DNA of 32,054 nucleotides from Flavobacterium sp. (GCF_025352015.1 NZ_JANXUG010000039.1:1-32054), one strand, 5' to 3'; positions 7,769 to 16,383 are shown, numbered from the stretch's first letter. Translations and numbers: made by a program. The notes: generated by a model not told the origin, from the letters alone.

Positions 7769-8836
7769 TCAAACTTCATAAATACTGCCAGCACTATGAT
7801 TGTGTTTGCTTCCCGTTACACTACATAAAACATTGTTCTCGTTGCGTAATTTCAACACACCAAGTAAACCGAAGATTAGGGCTTCTTTATATTCTAATGT
7901 TTTAGCATCGGGAATTATTATTTCAAGTTGCGGTAAATGAAATTCTAGTTGCTCAATCAAAAAATCGTTATAAGCACCACCGCCTGTGACAAGCATTTTG
8001 CCGGTTTTTTTTGGTAAAGCCAAATTTGTTTGTATGGCAATATGTTCCGTAAAAGTTCGCATTTTATCTTCAGTTGCGATTGAATAGTTTTCAATCAATG
8101 GCAAAATAATTTCTTTCACAAATTCAAATCCAAGCGATTTAGGAAAAGCTTTTTGGTAATATGCCAAAGCGTTTAATTCTTCAAAAAGTTCCAAATGCAA
8201 TTTTCCTGAACGAGAAATTTTTCCTTTATCATCATAATCAAATCCTAATTGATGAGCGTAAAAATTTAGTACGGTGTTTACGGGCGCAATATCAAAGGCA
8301 ATTCTGGTATTATAATGCTCAAAAGAAACATTAGAAAATCCTCCAAGGTTAAGGCAATAGTCAAATTCTGAAAATAAAATTTTATCACCCACAGGAACTA
8401 ACGGCGCGCCTTGTCCACCCAATTGAACATCTTGTACTCTAAAATCACAAACCACAGTTTGCTCTATAATTTCAGCAATTTTGAGTAAATTACCAATTTG
8501 TAACGTCAAACCATTTTGGGGTTGGTGCAAAATAGTATGCCCATGACTGCAAACTGCATCGAGGTTTTTGATACTATGTTTTTCAATAAAAGTTTTTATA
8601 ACATTCGCTAAAAGCAACGTGTACGCTTCATTAAGTTGCTGCAATTCGGTTTCCGAAAAAGAAACTGCAACTCTCAAATTGTTTGACCATTCTTCAGAAT
8701 AAGAAATGGTTTCGCATTCCAAAATTTCATAATTCCATTTGCCATCAATAATTTTAAAATAAAGGTGCGCCAGATCAACACCATCAAGCGAAGTACCTGA
8801 CATCACACCGATAATGTGATAAGATTGTTTAAACAT
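7769..8836 (-). CDS. anmK: Anhydro-N-acetylmuramic acid kinase
   Basis: AnmK cleaves and phosphorylates 1,6-anhydro-MurNAc to MurNAc-6-phosphate in cytosolic recycling of cell-wall sugars. The protein has 355 residues, normal for the family. The N-terminal motif GVMSGTSLDGVDLA (10-23), the HGHTILHQPQ segment (about 95-104), the NLGGFSN motif and the C-terminal MLVTGGGAYNDFLI phosphate-binding turn are all present. The catalytic Asp sits in the DFRVQDVQLGGQGAPLVP stretch. It ends with the usual SVTGSKHNHSAG tail. It has its own divergent promoter facing the acyl-CoA dehydrogenase gene. A murQ-type partner is not in this window. Confidence 0.95.
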   Translation of the reverse strand: MFKQSYHIIGVMSGTSLDGVDLAHLYFKIIDGKWNYEILECETISYSEEWSNNLRVAVSFSETELQQLNEAYTLLLANVIKTFIEKHSIKNLDAVCSHGHTILHQPQNGLTLQIGNLLKIAEIIEQTVVCDFRVQDVQLGGQGAPLVPVGDKILFSEFDYCLNLGGFSNVSFEHYNTRIAFDIAPVNTVLNFYAHQLGFDYDDKGKISRSGKLHLELFEELNALAYYQKAFPKSLGFEFVKEIILPLIENYSIATEDKMRTFTEHIAIQTNLALPKKTGKMLVTGGGAYNDFLIEQLEFHLPQLEIIIPDAKTLEYKEALIFGLLGVLKLRNENNVLCSVTGSKHNHSAGSIYEV

Positions 8837-8857
8837 AATCTAAATTTACGAAAACGT

Positions 8858-8888
8858 TTGAAATTTTGAGTTTTATGTGTTATTTTTG
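8858..8888 (+). promoter_or_regulatory. Promoter of the acyl-CoA dehydrogenase gene
   Basis: TTG at 8858-8860, a 20-bp spacer and TATTTTTG at 8881-8888 match the Bacteroidetes consensus very well. The start codon is 43 bp downstream. Confidence 0.65.
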
Positions 8889-8893
8889 CTCAC

Positions 8894-8925
8894 CAAAATT
8901 AAAGAAACAACCAACATAATCGCAA
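8894..8925 (-). promoter_or_regulatory. anmK: Divergent promoter of anmK
   Basis: On the minus strand TTG (8923-8925), a 21-bp spacer and TAATTTTG (8894-8901) fit the Bacteroidetes consensus. Its -7 box starts only 5 bp from the -7 box of the opposite promoter, so the two may compete for polymerase. Confidence 0.5.
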
Positions 8926-8931
8926 CAATTC

Positions 8932-10068
8932 ATGGATTTTAATTTAACCGAAGAGCAAGTAATGATTCAACAAGCGGCAAGAGATTTTGCAATAGCTGAA
9001 TTGTTGCCAGGTGTTATAGAAAGAGACGAACATTCTAAATTCCCTACAGAACAAATCAAAATGATGGCAGATTTAGGTTTTATGGGAATGATGGTCGATC
9101 CTAAATATGGCGGTTCAGGTTTGGACAGTATTTCTTATGTTTTGGCAATGACCGAAATAGCCAAGATAGACGCTTCTGCAGCCGTAATTATGTCTGTAAA
9201 TAATTCGTTGGTTTGTGCCGGTATGGAAAAATATTGCAATGAAGAGCAGAAAATGAAATATCTAGTGCCACTTGCCAAAGGAGAAGGAATTGGTGCCTTT
9301 TGCCTGTCTGAACCCGAAGCGGGGAGCGATGCCAGTTCGCAAAAAACGACAGCAATAGATATGGGCGATTATTACTTATTAAACGGAACCAAAAACTGGA
9401 TTACTAATGGTGCTTCTGCTACCACTTATTTAGTGATTGCTCAAACCGATGTCGAAAAAGGACATAAAGGAATCAATGCTTTTATTGTAGAAAAAGGTTG
9501 GAAAGGTTTTGATATTGGTCCTAAAGAAAAGAAAATGGGAATCCGCGGTAGCGATACGCATTCGCTTATGTTTACCGATGTTAAAGTTCCAAAAGAAAAC
9601 AGAATTGGTGCTGATGGTTTTGGTTTTAACTTTGCGATGAATGTGTTAAACGGAGGAAGAATCGGGATTGCATCACAAGCATTGGGAATTGCAACGGGTG
9701 CTTATGAATTGGCGTTAAAATATTCTCACGAGCGAAAAGCTTTTGGCAAAGAAATCTTTAAACATCAAGCTATTGCATTCAAATTGGCGGATATGTTTGT
9801 AAAAATTACAGCGGCTAAATTGTTGATCATGAAAGCGGCATGCGAAAAAGATGAAGGTAAAGATATTGCTCACTCTGGTTCAATGGCAAAATTATACGCG
9901 TCGGAAATTGCTTTAGAGGTTGCTAATGAAGCGGTTCAAATTCACGGAGGAAATGGTTATGTTGCCGAATACCACGTAGAACGAATGATGCGCGATTCAA
10001 AAATTACTCAAATTTATGAAGGAACTTCAGAAATTCAAAGAATTGTAATTTCTCGTGGTTTGGTATAA
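8932..10068 (+). CDS. Acyl-CoA dehydrogenase
   Basis: This is an FAD-dependent enzyme that inserts the first double bond in an acyl-CoA, in fatty-acid or branched-chain amino-acid breakdown. It has 378 residues, the usual size. The N-terminal helical domain is followed by the flavin-binding segment with FCLSEPEAGSDASS (about 123-136) and NGTKNWITNG (about 151-160). The C-terminal helical domain has the substrate-base region YEGTSEIQ, with E363 as the expected catalytic Glu. The ending resembles short-chain or butyryl-CoA dehydrogenases, but chain-length preference is inference. It has its own strong promoter and no operon partner. A weak hairpin at 10126-10155 may end the transcript. Confidence 0.93.
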   Translation: MDFNLTEEQVMIQQAARDFAIAELLPGVIERDEHSKFPTEQIKMMADLGFMGMMVDPKYGGSGLDSISYVLAMTEIAKIDASAAVIMSVNNSLVCAGMEKYCNEEQKMKYLVPLAKGEGIGAFCLSEPEAGSDASSQKTTAIDMGDYYLLNGTKNWITNGASATTYLVIAQTDVEKGHKGINAFIVEKGWKGFDIGPKEKKMGIRGSDTHSLMFTDVKVPKENRIGADGFGFNFAMNVLNGGRIGIASQALGIATGAYELALKYSHERKAFGKEIFKHQAIAFKLADMFVKITAAKLLIMKAACEKDEGKDIAHSGSMAKLYASEIALEVANEAVQIHGGNGYVAEYHVERMMRDSKITQIYEGTSEIQRIVISRGLV

Positions 10069-10125
10069 TTTTTTTTTGTTAATTTATATCAACATAATAT
10101 TTAAAGTTTTACGTTACTAATCACT

Positions 10126-10155
10126 AAACCCTTTCGGAAACGATTGGTTTTTTTT
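10126..10155 (+). terminator. Possible weak terminator after the acyl-CoA dehydrogenase gene
   Basis: AAACC (10126-10130) can pair with GGTTT (10146-10150), with a TTTCGGAAA mini-hairpin inside the loop, followed by eight T. The stem is short, so this is tentative. Confidence 0.3.
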
Positions 10156-10256
10156 GATTTAAAAGACCACACATTAACAGTAGTAAATTTTCTGATTAAA
10201 AGAAAAGTAGAATCAGTACAAATGGCATATTTTTAAATTAGTTGTTTTGGTAAAGC

Positions 10257-10548
10257 CATAAATAACTTTATTTTATGCCATCCCGATTTTCGGATTATGA
10301 TAAATAACTTTATTATATGCCATCCCGATTTTCGGATTATGATAAATAACTTTATTATATGCTATCCCAATTTTCGGATTATAATAAATAACTTTATTAT
10401 ATGCCATCTCGATTTTCGGATTATAATAAATAACTTTATTATATGCCATCCCAATTTTCGGATTATGATAAATAACTTTATTATATGCCATCCCGATTTT
10501 CGGATTATGATAAATAACTTTATTATATGCCATCCCAATTTTAGAAAG
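10257..10548 (+). repeat. 42-bp tandem repeat array, almost seven units
   Basis: Units start at 10257, 10299, 10341, 10383, 10425, 10467 and 10509, each 42 bp; the last is incomplete. Each reads GATAAATAACTTTATTATAT, then GCCATCCCGATTTTCGGATTAT, with single-base changes. Each unit after the first can form a short hairpin, (A)T(G/A)ATAAA-TAAC-TTTATTAT. As 42 is a multiple of three, both strands stay open and give repetitive ORFs (such as one on the minus strand at 10273-10533), which I do not believe are genes. The rest of the gap 10069-10629 holds only a weak terminator and the SDR promoter. Confidence 0.95.
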
Positions 10549-10582
10549 CCATTAATCAATTTAAAATATAGTATCTCGGTTT

Positions 10583-10611
10583 TTGAAACGGCTGCTTTTT
10601 TCATACTTTTG
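10583..10611 (+). promoter_or_regulatory. Promoter of the SDR gene
   Basis: TTG at 10583-10585, an 18-bp spacer and TACTTTTG at 10604-10611 match the Bacteroidetes consensus. It starts about 35 bp after the end of the 42-bp array, and the start codon lies 19 bp downstream. Confidence 0.6.
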
Positions 10612-10629
10612 AAAATCAGATAAAGAAAC

Positions 10630-11307
10630 ATGAAAAACATTATCATCACCGGAACATCTCGCGGTATTGGTTACGAATTAGCGTTGCAGTTTGCCAATGC
10701 TGGTCATCAAGTGTTGGCCATTTCTAGAAATACGCCTCAAGCGTTACTCCAAAATTCAAATATAACCTGCCTTTCTGTTGATTTATCAAAAGAAGATGAG
10801 TTAGTTAACGTTGTTGATTTTCTCTCTAAAGCCTGGAAAAAAGCAGATGTCATTATCCACAATGCAGGAAGTCTCATAAACAAACCCTTTGCACAAACTA
10901 CTCAAGACGATTTTGAAAACGTTTATAAAGTCAATGTTTTTGCCATTGCCAATCTCACGCGAATTTGTTTGCCTTATCTTCAAAAAGGAAGTCACGTAGT
11001 TTCGATAAGTTCGATGGGTGGAATTCAAGGCAGCATGAAATTCGCTGGGCTTTCAGCATACAGTTCCAGCAAAGGAGCAGTAATTACACTATCGGAATTA
11101 TTAGCTGAAGAATACAAAGAGCAAGGAATTGCTTTTAATGTATTAGCTCTTGGCGCAGTAAATACCGAAATGTTGCAGGAAGCTTTTCCGGGTTATGAAG
11201 CTCCAACTTCTGCACCGGAAATGGCGGATTATATTTTCAATTTTGCCTTAACAGGAAACAAATATCATAACGGAAAAATAATTCAGGTTTCATCCAGTAC
11301 TCCTTAA
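10630..11307 (+). CDS. SDR family NAD(P)-dependent oxidoreductase
   Basis: This is a classical short-chain dehydrogenase of 225 residues. The cofactor turn TGTSRGIG is at 7-14, NAG at 78-80, the catalytic Ser near 127-128 (SISS), and Y144-x3-K148 in AYSSSK. The residues after the glycine-rich turn (ISRN, 31-34) suggest NADP rather than NAD. The substrate cannot be predicted. It has its own promoter and is followed by a SprT-like gene 78 bp away; the GTTG/CAAC-type sequence between them may be transcribed. Confidence 0.9.
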   Translation: MKNIIITGTSRGIGYELALQFANAGHQVLAISRNTPQALLQNSNITCLSVDLSKEDELVNVVDFLSKAWKKADVIIHNAGSLINKPFAQTTQDDFENVYKVNVFAIANLTRICLPYLQKGSHVVSISSMGGIQGSMKFAGLSAYSSSKGAVITLSELLAEEYKEQGIAFNVLALGAVNTEMLQEAFPGYEAPTSAPEMADYIFNFALTGNKYHNGKIIQVSSSTP

Positions 11308-11308
11308 A

Positions 11309-11382
11309 GAGTTGATGGTTGACAGTTGATAGTTGATGAAAACCCAACAATCGACAACCAACAACCAACAACCAACAACTAA
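11309..11382 (+). repeat. Self-complementary GTTG/CAAC intergenic sequence
   Basis: A GTTGATGGTTGACAGTTGAT arm is followed by an arm built from repeated CAACCAACAA, which can pair imperfectly with it. It fills the gap between the SDR and SprT-like genes. Similar sequence occurs at 27234-27330, 27911-27982 and 29262-29350. Confidence 0.7.
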
Positions 11383-11385
11383 ATT

Positions 11386-11988
11386 ATGAGCGAAGTCTTA
11401 TCTAAATACTTACCCGAACATGCCGTAATTTCATGCTTTGAATTAATCAAAGAGAATAACGTACATCTTAAAATCGTTAACGAACGGCAAACGCGTCATG
11501 GCGATTATAGAAAAGCGCTGACCGGTAAGCATGAAATAACGGTAAATTCTAATTTGAACAAATACCGTTTCCTAATTACGTTGGTGCACGAAATAGCCCA
11601 CTTGGCGGCTTTTGAAAAATATGGACGAATGATAAAACCACACGGCAACGAATGGAAAGTTACTTTTCAGCGGTTGATGTTACCTTTTATTCGACCCGAA
11701 ATATTTCCTCATTCGGTTTTGCCATTAGTGGCAAATCATTTTAGAAACCCCACCGCCAGTAGCGATACCGATGCTCGGTTAGCGTATGCGTTAAAACAAT
11801 TTGACGAACGAAAACCCGACATAAACTTTATTCACGAAGTGCCAAGCGGTAGTTTATTTCGAATAAAAAACGGTCGAATTTTCCAGAAAAAAGGACTTCG
11901 GGTTAAACGCTATGAGTGTTTAGAAGTAAATACAGGAAGATTATTTTTGTTTAATGCTAATGCTGAAGTCGAAATTTTACCGTGTTAA
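11386..11988 (+). CDS. SprT-like zinc metalloprotease domain protein
   Basis: The protein has 200 residues. The zinc site HEIAH is at 68-72, and a third likely ligand, H86, lies in PHGNEW, the spacing seen in SprT/Spartan-type domains. The C-terminal part (about 130-200) is rich in basic residues and beta strands, ending FNANAEVEILPC. Spartan proteins cut DNA-bound proteins in eukaryotes; the bacterial role is not settled, so only the domain is claimed. It sits upstream of the mannose-1-phosphate guanylyltransferase gene, with a 53-bp gap that holds a possible -7 element (TACCTTTG, 12013-12020). Confidence 0.85.
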   Translation: MSEVLSKYLPEHAVISCFELIKENNVHLKIVNERQTRHGDYRKALTGKHEITVNSNLNKYRFLITLVHEIAHLAAFEKYGRMIKPHGNEWKVTFQRLMLPFIRPEIFPHSVLPLVANHFRNPTASSDTDARLAYALKQFDERKPDINFIHEVPSGSLFRIKNGRIFQKKGLRVKRYECLEVNTGRLFLFNANAEVEILPC

Positions 11989-12041
11989 GCTATGAATAGC
12001 TATGTCACTTTGTACCTTTGTCTCTATGAAATTATTTAAAA

Positions 12042-13103
12042 ATGGATAAAAATTATTACGCCATACTAATGGCAGGTGGCGTTGGGTCCCGTTTTTGGCC
12101 TGTTAGTACTACTGATTTGCCGAAACAGTTTCACGATATGTTAGGTTCGGGCGATACTTTGATACAGAAAACATTTAGTCGTTTATCAAAAATAATTCCG
12201 ACAGAAAATATTTTGATATTAACAAACGAACGTTATAACAACTTGGTTTTAGAACAATTGCCAATGGTCAAACAAGAGCAAATTTTGTTAGAACCAGCGA
12301 TGCGAAATACCGCACCTTGTATTTTATACGCTTCGCTGAAAATTCAAAAGAAAAACCCCAACGCCGTTATGGTGGTTGCACCAAGCGATCACTGGATTGA
12401 GGATGAAGCTGCTTTTTCAAGAGATTTAGAACAGTGTTTTACTTTTTGTCAGCAGCAAAATGCGTTGATGACTTTAGGAATTCAGCCCACATTTCCAAAT
12501 ACAGGTTTTGGTTATATCGAGTTTGATAAAGCAGATGCAAACCCCATTAAGAAAGTAAATCAGTTTCGTGAAAAGCCCGATTATGAAACCGCAAAATCAT
12601 TTTTAGAGGCAGGGAATTTCCTTTGGAACGGCGGAATTTTTATTTGGAGTGTAGCATCGATTACAGAAGCTTTTGAGGAATTTCAACCACAAATGAACGC
12701 ATTGTTTCAGCAGGGTTTAAAAAGTTTTAATACAGAAAAAGAAAAGCAATTTATACATACCAATTACGAAAAGACAGCAAACGTTTCTATTGATTATGCT
12801 GTGATGGAAAAGGCGAAAAATGTGTATGTTTTACCAGCTACTTTTGATTGGAATGATTTAGGAACTTGGGGTTCGCTACATGACAAATTAGACAAAGACG
12901 ATAACAATAACACGGTTGTAAATGCCACTGTAATTTTAGAAAACGCCTCCAATAATATTATTCGTTCCGAAGCCAAAAAGCTTGTTGTTATAGATGGATT
13001 GGATGATTATATTATTGTGGATAATGAAAACGTATTGATGATTTATCCAAAAAGTAAAGAACAAGATATCAAGCGAATTACTGCTTTAGCGAGTAAGTTA
13101 TAA
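12042..13103 (+). CDS. Mannose-1-phosphate guanylyltransferase
   Basis: The enzyme makes GDP-mannose from mannose-1-phosphate and GTP, for polysaccharide or glycolipid synthesis. The nucleotidyltransferase signature MAGGVGSRFWPVS is at 10-22, with PKQF just after (27-30). APSDHWI (about 113-119), the FREKP loop and the GNFLWNGGIFIW motif are further family hallmarks, and FDWNDLGTWGSL is present near the C-terminus. At 353 residues it is the single-function form, without the isomerase domain of longer ManC/AlgA proteins. A strong terminator follows at 13111-13133. The glycosyltransferase at 14758-15606 is nearby but not in the same operon. Confidence 0.94.
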   Translation: MDKNYYAILMAGGVGSRFWPVSTTDLPKQFHDMLGSGDTLIQKTFSRLSKIIPTENILILTNERYNNLVLEQLPMVKQEQILLEPAMRNTAPCILYASLKIQKKNPNAVMVVAPSDHWIEDEAAFSRDLEQCFTFCQQQNALMTLGIQPTFPNTGFGYIEFDKADANPIKKVNQFREKPDYETAKSFLEAGNFLWNGGIFIWSVASITEAFEEFQPQMNALFQQGLKSFNTEKEKQFIHTNYEKTANVSIDYAVMEKAKNVYVLPATFDWNDLGTWGSLHDKLDKDDNNNTVVNATVILENASNNIIRSEAKKLVVIDGLDDYIIVDNENVLMIYPKSKEQDIKRITALASKL

Positions 13104-13110
13104 ATGAAAG

Positions 13111-13133
13111 GGAGCGAATTTCGCTCCTTTTTT
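13111..13133 (+). terminator. Rho-independent terminator
   Basis: GGAGCGA and TCGCTCC pair perfectly around an ATT loop and are followed by six T. It ends the SDR-SprT-guanylyltransferase transcript and slightly overlaps the convergent ABC-ATPase stop codon. Confidence 0.85.
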
Positions 13134-13896
13134 AATCCTCTTTATTTTGTGATTTTCTTATTTTTTTGAACAGATTGGACGAATATACAAAGTCGGTTAT
13201 AGCTTCATTGTCTGTTTTAAAAATGTCTTTTTTGGTACCTTCCCAAGCCAAAATTCCTTCTTTTAAAAAAATAATTTTTTCTCCAATTTCCATTACCGAG
13301 TTCATATCGTGTGTATTTATTACAGTAGTAATGTTATATTCTATAGTAATTTCATGAATCAAATTGTCGATGATAATTGCAGTTTTTGGATCAAGACCAG
13401 AGTTGGGTTCATCACAAAAAAGATATTTTGGATTGTTTACAATAGCACGAGCTATTGCTACTCTTTTTTGCATTCCTCCCGAGAGTTCAGAGGGCTTTTT
13501 ATGACCTGCATTAATCAAATTGACACGATTAATAACAAAATCAACGCGTTCTTTAATTTCTGAAGCTGATTTATTGGAAAACATTTTTAACGGAAAGCCC
13601 ACATTTTCTTCAACCGTCATACTGTCAAAAAGTGCACTGCCTTGAAAAACCATACCGATTTCGGTTCGCAAGGCTCTTTTTTCATCATCGGTCAAATTCG
13701 AATAAATTCTGCCGTCAAAAGAAATTGTTCCTTTATCTGGAGTATGGATGCCCAGTAAACTTTTAAGCAAAACTGTTTTTCCAGATCCACTTTGACCAAT
13801 TATTAAATTGGTTTTCCCAGTATCAAAGATGGTTGAAACTCCCTTTAAAACTTTGGCATCTCCAAATGATTTCTCAATATCTTTAACTTCTATCAT
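13132..13896 (-). CDS. ABC transporter ATP-binding protein, MlaF type
   Basis: This is the ATPase of an Mla-type lipid transporter. With the chosen start it has 254 residues. Walker A GQSGSGKT is at 34-41, then the Q-loop MVFQGS, the signature LSGGMQKR, Walker B YLFCDEP with the family's NSGLDP, and the H-loop NTHDM. I chose the ATG at 13896 because it overlaps the permease stop as ATGA, a coupled arrangement; an upstream in-frame ATG (13956) would add 20 unrelated residues lying inside the permease gene. MlaF with MlaE moves phospholipids between membranes. No MCE-domain substrate-binding gene is present here. Confidence 0.92.
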   Translation of the reverse strand: MIEVKDIEKSFGDAKVLKGVSTIFDTGKTNLIIGQSGSGKTVLLKSLLGIHTPDKGTISFDGRIYSNLTDDEKRALRTEIGMVFQGSALFDSMTVEENVGFPLKMFSNKSASEIKERVDFVINRVNLINAGHKKPSELSGGMQKRVAIARAIVNNPKYLFCDEPNSGLDPKTAIIIDNLIHEITIEYNITTVINTHDMNSVMEIGEKIIFLKEGILAWEGTKKDIFKTDNEAITDFVYSSNLFKKIRKSQNKED

Positions 13897-14642
13897 GAGG
13901 TCAGTAGTAATTGTGTTAATATGTAATTTGCCAAAATAATTGTTACAGCAGTCCATACAAAAGATACGGTACTTGCTTTTCCTACTTCGAGTGCTCCGCC
14001 TTTCATATAATAACCATGAAACGAAGGTATTGTTGCTAAAATTAAAGCAAAAATAAAGGTCTTAATAAAGGCATATATAATATGAAAAGGGATAAATTCT
14101 TGTTGAAGGCCAGTTGTAAAATCATTGCTTGTTGCAAATCCGCCATAAACTGCAGCTATCCAACCACCAAAAATCCCTAGAAACATACTAATGCCAATTA
14201 AAAAAGGGTAGAGTAGTAAGGCAATTAATTTCGGAAAAACCAAATAGTTCAAGGAATTAACACCCATCACTTCTAAAGCGTCAATTTGTTCTGTAACACG
14301 CATCGTTCCTATACTTGAGGTAATGAATGAACCCATTTTTCCTGCCATAATTATAGAAATAAAAGTAGGTGCAAATTCTAATATTACAGATTGCCTTGTG
14401 GCAAACCCTATAAGGTATTTAGGGATTAATGGATTGGTTAAATTCAAAGCAGTTTGAATCGCAACCACACCTCCAACAAAAAAGGAAATAAAGCAAACAA
14501 TACCAAGTGAGCCAATAATTAAATCATCAATTTCTTTGAATATTAATTGTCTCATGACCGACCATTTTGTGGGTTTGTTGAAAATTTCTTTCCACATTAA
14601 AAAATATTTTCCAATTTGAGATAAATAGCGAACGAGCATCAT
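13893..14642 (-). CDS. MlaE-family ABC transporter permease
   Basis: This is the membrane partner of the adjacent ATPase. It has 249 residues and about five hydrophobic segments. The conserved MlaE core is clear: FVGGVVAIQTALNL, the EFAPTFISIIMAGKMGSF stretch, and IGTMRVTEQIDALEVMGV, the family's coupling-helix region. The start is ambiguous between two adjacent ATG codons at 14637-14642. A TATTTTTG -7 element (14659-14666, minus) lies upstream, but no -33 TTG is found at the right spacing. Its stop overlaps the ATPase start by 4 bp. Confidence 0.93.
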   Translation of the reverse strand: MMLVRYLSQIGKYFLMWKEIFNKPTKWSVMRQLIFKEIDDLIIGSLGIVCFISFFVGGVVAIQTALNLTNPLIPKYLIGFATRQSVILEFAPTFISIIMAGKMGSFITSSIGTMRVTEQIDALEVMGVNSLNYLVFPKLIALLLYPFLIGISMFLGIFGGWIAAVYGGFATSNDFTTGLQQEFIPFHIIYAFIKTFIFALILATIPSFHGYYMKGGALEVGKASTVSFVWTAVTIILANYILTQLLLTS

Positions 14643-14757
14643 GATTTTAAAATATTTTCAAAAATAGTGATATTAATTTTAAAATGATATAATTTGAAAA
14701 TTGGAAAATGACTTAATTCTACATCCCTCATCTTCAAATGCTCAAAGCTATAAATTT

Positions 14758-15606
14758 TCAGATTAGCTTTTCTTTCATTTTTTTCCAACGATAATTCCTA
14801 ATGAATTTGGCTTGTTCTGCAGTAACTAAAAGCGGTTTTTTTACTGATTTTGCTTTCCAAAATCCATTAATATAGTCAAGGAACAACAGCGGTTTTCCTT
14901 TTCGTATCGCTAGTTTTAGGGATGCTATTGTCGTAATAAATAAACCATAACCTAAAGTATAAAAAGCTTCACCTTGCTTGTAGCGTGCTGTTTTATTGTA
15001 ATTGGCACCCGTAGGTTTAAGGTGTTTGACTTTCAAATTTTCATCGGTGATTACCTTCCAATTATAAAATTTGCAGAGCAATTCATCAACAGTATCCCAG
15101 CCCATAGCTGGTTTTAGTCCGCCAATTTGTTTGAAACATTCTTTTCTGTATGCTTTAAAAGCACCTCGAATATGATCTTTATCGGTAAGGTTTTCTAAAA
15201 TATAGTCATCGTTTTTTTCTATGTAGGCAAAGCCACCAGCCATTCCAATTTTGTCATCTGATTTAAAATATGAACTTATAGTTTCAAAATAATTTGTAGG
15301 GAAAATCAAATCAGCATCAGCTTTTACAATGAAATCGTAATGTTCATCTAACGTTTCTAATCCTTTTTGAAATGCTTGAATCACTTTGCTTCCAGGAAGA
15401 TGAACGGCCTCTGAAGTTTTATTCACAAATGAAATCCAAGAATGTTTCTTGGCGAACGCTGAAATTATATTGGCAGTTTTATCAGTTGAATTGTCATTGA
15501 CCAACACCAATTTTTTTGGCAACAAAGTTTGCTCTATAATAGACTGGATAGTTCGCTCAATGTATTTTTCTTCATTATGTGAAGGAATGACAATATAATA
15601 GTCCAT
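14758..15606 (-). CDS. Family 2 glycosyltransferase
   Basis: This GT-A fold transferase has 282 residues. It starts with the typical IVIPSHNEEKYI (5-16), followed by LVNDNSTD (35-42), and has the metal-binding DAD at 97-99 in VKADADLIF. A GMAGGFAY segment and GAFKAYRKECF complete the usual catalytic domain, and WDTVDELL (about 174) likely contains the catalytic base. The C-terminus is basic, with no clear membrane helix. The donor and acceptor are unknown; a nearby GDP-mannose gene makes mannose transfer possible but unproven. Upstream (15607-15702) there is a terminator of the WG-repeat gene. Confidence 0.88.
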   Translation of the reverse strand: MDYYIVIPSHNEEKYIERTIQSIIEQTLLPKKLVLVNDNSTDKTANIISAFAKKHSWISFVNKTSEAVHLPGSKVIQAFQKGLETLDEHYDFIVKADADLIFPTNYFETISSYFKSDDKIGMAGGFAYIEKNDDYILENLTDKDHIRGAFKAYRKECFKQIGGLKPAMGWDTVDELLCKFYNWKVITDENLKVKHLKPTGANYNKTARYKQGEAFYTLGYGLFITTIASLKLAIRKGKPLLFLDYINGFWKAKSVKKPLLVTAEQAKFIRNYRWKKMKEKLI

Positions 15607-15652
15607 TTTTTTGCAGATTGATAGGGTAAAAATATAAATTCGAAGCCATAAA

Positions 15653-15680
15653 AAAAGGATTTCTGTTAAGAAATCCTTTT
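15653..15680 (-). terminator. Rho-independent terminator of the WG-repeat gene
   Basis: AAAAGGATTTCT (15653-15664) pairs perfectly with AGAAATCCTTTT (15669-15680) around GTTA, and the minus strand continues into more T. It lies 22 bp past the stop of the 15703-16347 gene. Confidence 0.85.
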
Positions 15681-15702
15681 AAATTTAAGTATATATAAAT
15701 AA

Positions 15703-16347
15703 TTATTCAGCGTTTGCTACTTCTGTAGTTCTACCTTTCTTTTTAGTGAAAGCCTCAATGGTATCATACATTACTGGTATTACTTCTTTACCTGTTTTGT
15801 CAATAAAACCAAGTTTTTCTTTTCTGTTTTTGACTAAAGCCCAATTTTTTCTAACACTGTCAAATTTTGACACTTCTACATATTTTACAGGCACAATAAC
15901 ATTACCATCTTTGTCAACAAACCCTTTTAACCCTTGACTTTCTACAAGTACCCAATCTTTGGCATAGTCACCAAATTTTCCAATTTTGTCATAAATAGGC
16001 GGTACAATTTCTTTACCTTGTTCATTCATAAAGCCATATTTTCCATCATTAATAATCAAAGCCCAACCAGAATTGTACTCATTATAATTTTCAATAGTTT
16101 GATATTTTGGTTCCACCACAATTTTTCCGCTTTTATCAACAAAACCATAAAGATTTTCAAGTTCTACTCTTGCCCAGTTTGGATGCATTTTGTCAAAGTC
16201 ATCAATGGCATTGTATTTAGGTGGGATAACTTCTACTCCCGACTCGTTTATAATCCCAAATTTTTCATCTGATTTTACAATAAATAATTTTTGACCAAAC
16301 GAAAATGTAAAGACAGTTAACATAGAATACGTAAATAATTTTTTCAT
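15703..16347 (-). CDS. Secreted WG-repeat protein
   Basis: The protein has 214 residues. A signal peptide (about 1-18, MKKLFTYSMLTVFTFSFGQ) is followed by five WG-type repeats. Each has G(F/I)(I/V/M)(D/N)(K/E)xGxxVxPxxY, for instance GFVDKSGKIVVEPKY and GFVDKDGNVIVPVKY. The repeats are about 35-40 residues apart. The family builds beta-propeller-like or solenoid folds on the cell surface or periplasm; ligands are unknown. The gene is a single unit with its own promoter (16384-16415) and terminator (15653-15680). Confidence 0.88.
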   Translation of the reverse strand: MKKLFTYSMLTVFTFSFGQKLFIVKSDEKFGIINESGVEVIPPKYNAIDDFDKMHPNWARVELENLYGFVDKSGKIVVEPKYQTIENYNEYNSGWALIINDGKYGFMNEQGKEIVPPIYDKIGKFGDYAKDWVLVESQGLKGFVDKDGNVIVPVKYVEVSKFDSVRKNWALVKNRKEKLGFIDKTGKEVIPVMYDTIEAFTKKKGRTTEVANAE

Positions 16348-16383
16348 AATAAATAGGTTAAGGGGTTTTGTTTAATTTCATTT

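Noticed and set aside
10273..10533. Repetitive ORFs on both strands of the 42-bp array
   Set aside because: They contain only the 14-residue translation of the repeat and exist because 42 is a multiple of three. No ribosome-binding or promoter context supports them.
13897..13956. Longer start for the ABC ATPase
   Set aside because: The extra 20 residues lie within the permease gene and are not family-like; the ATGA overlap start at 13896 is preferred.
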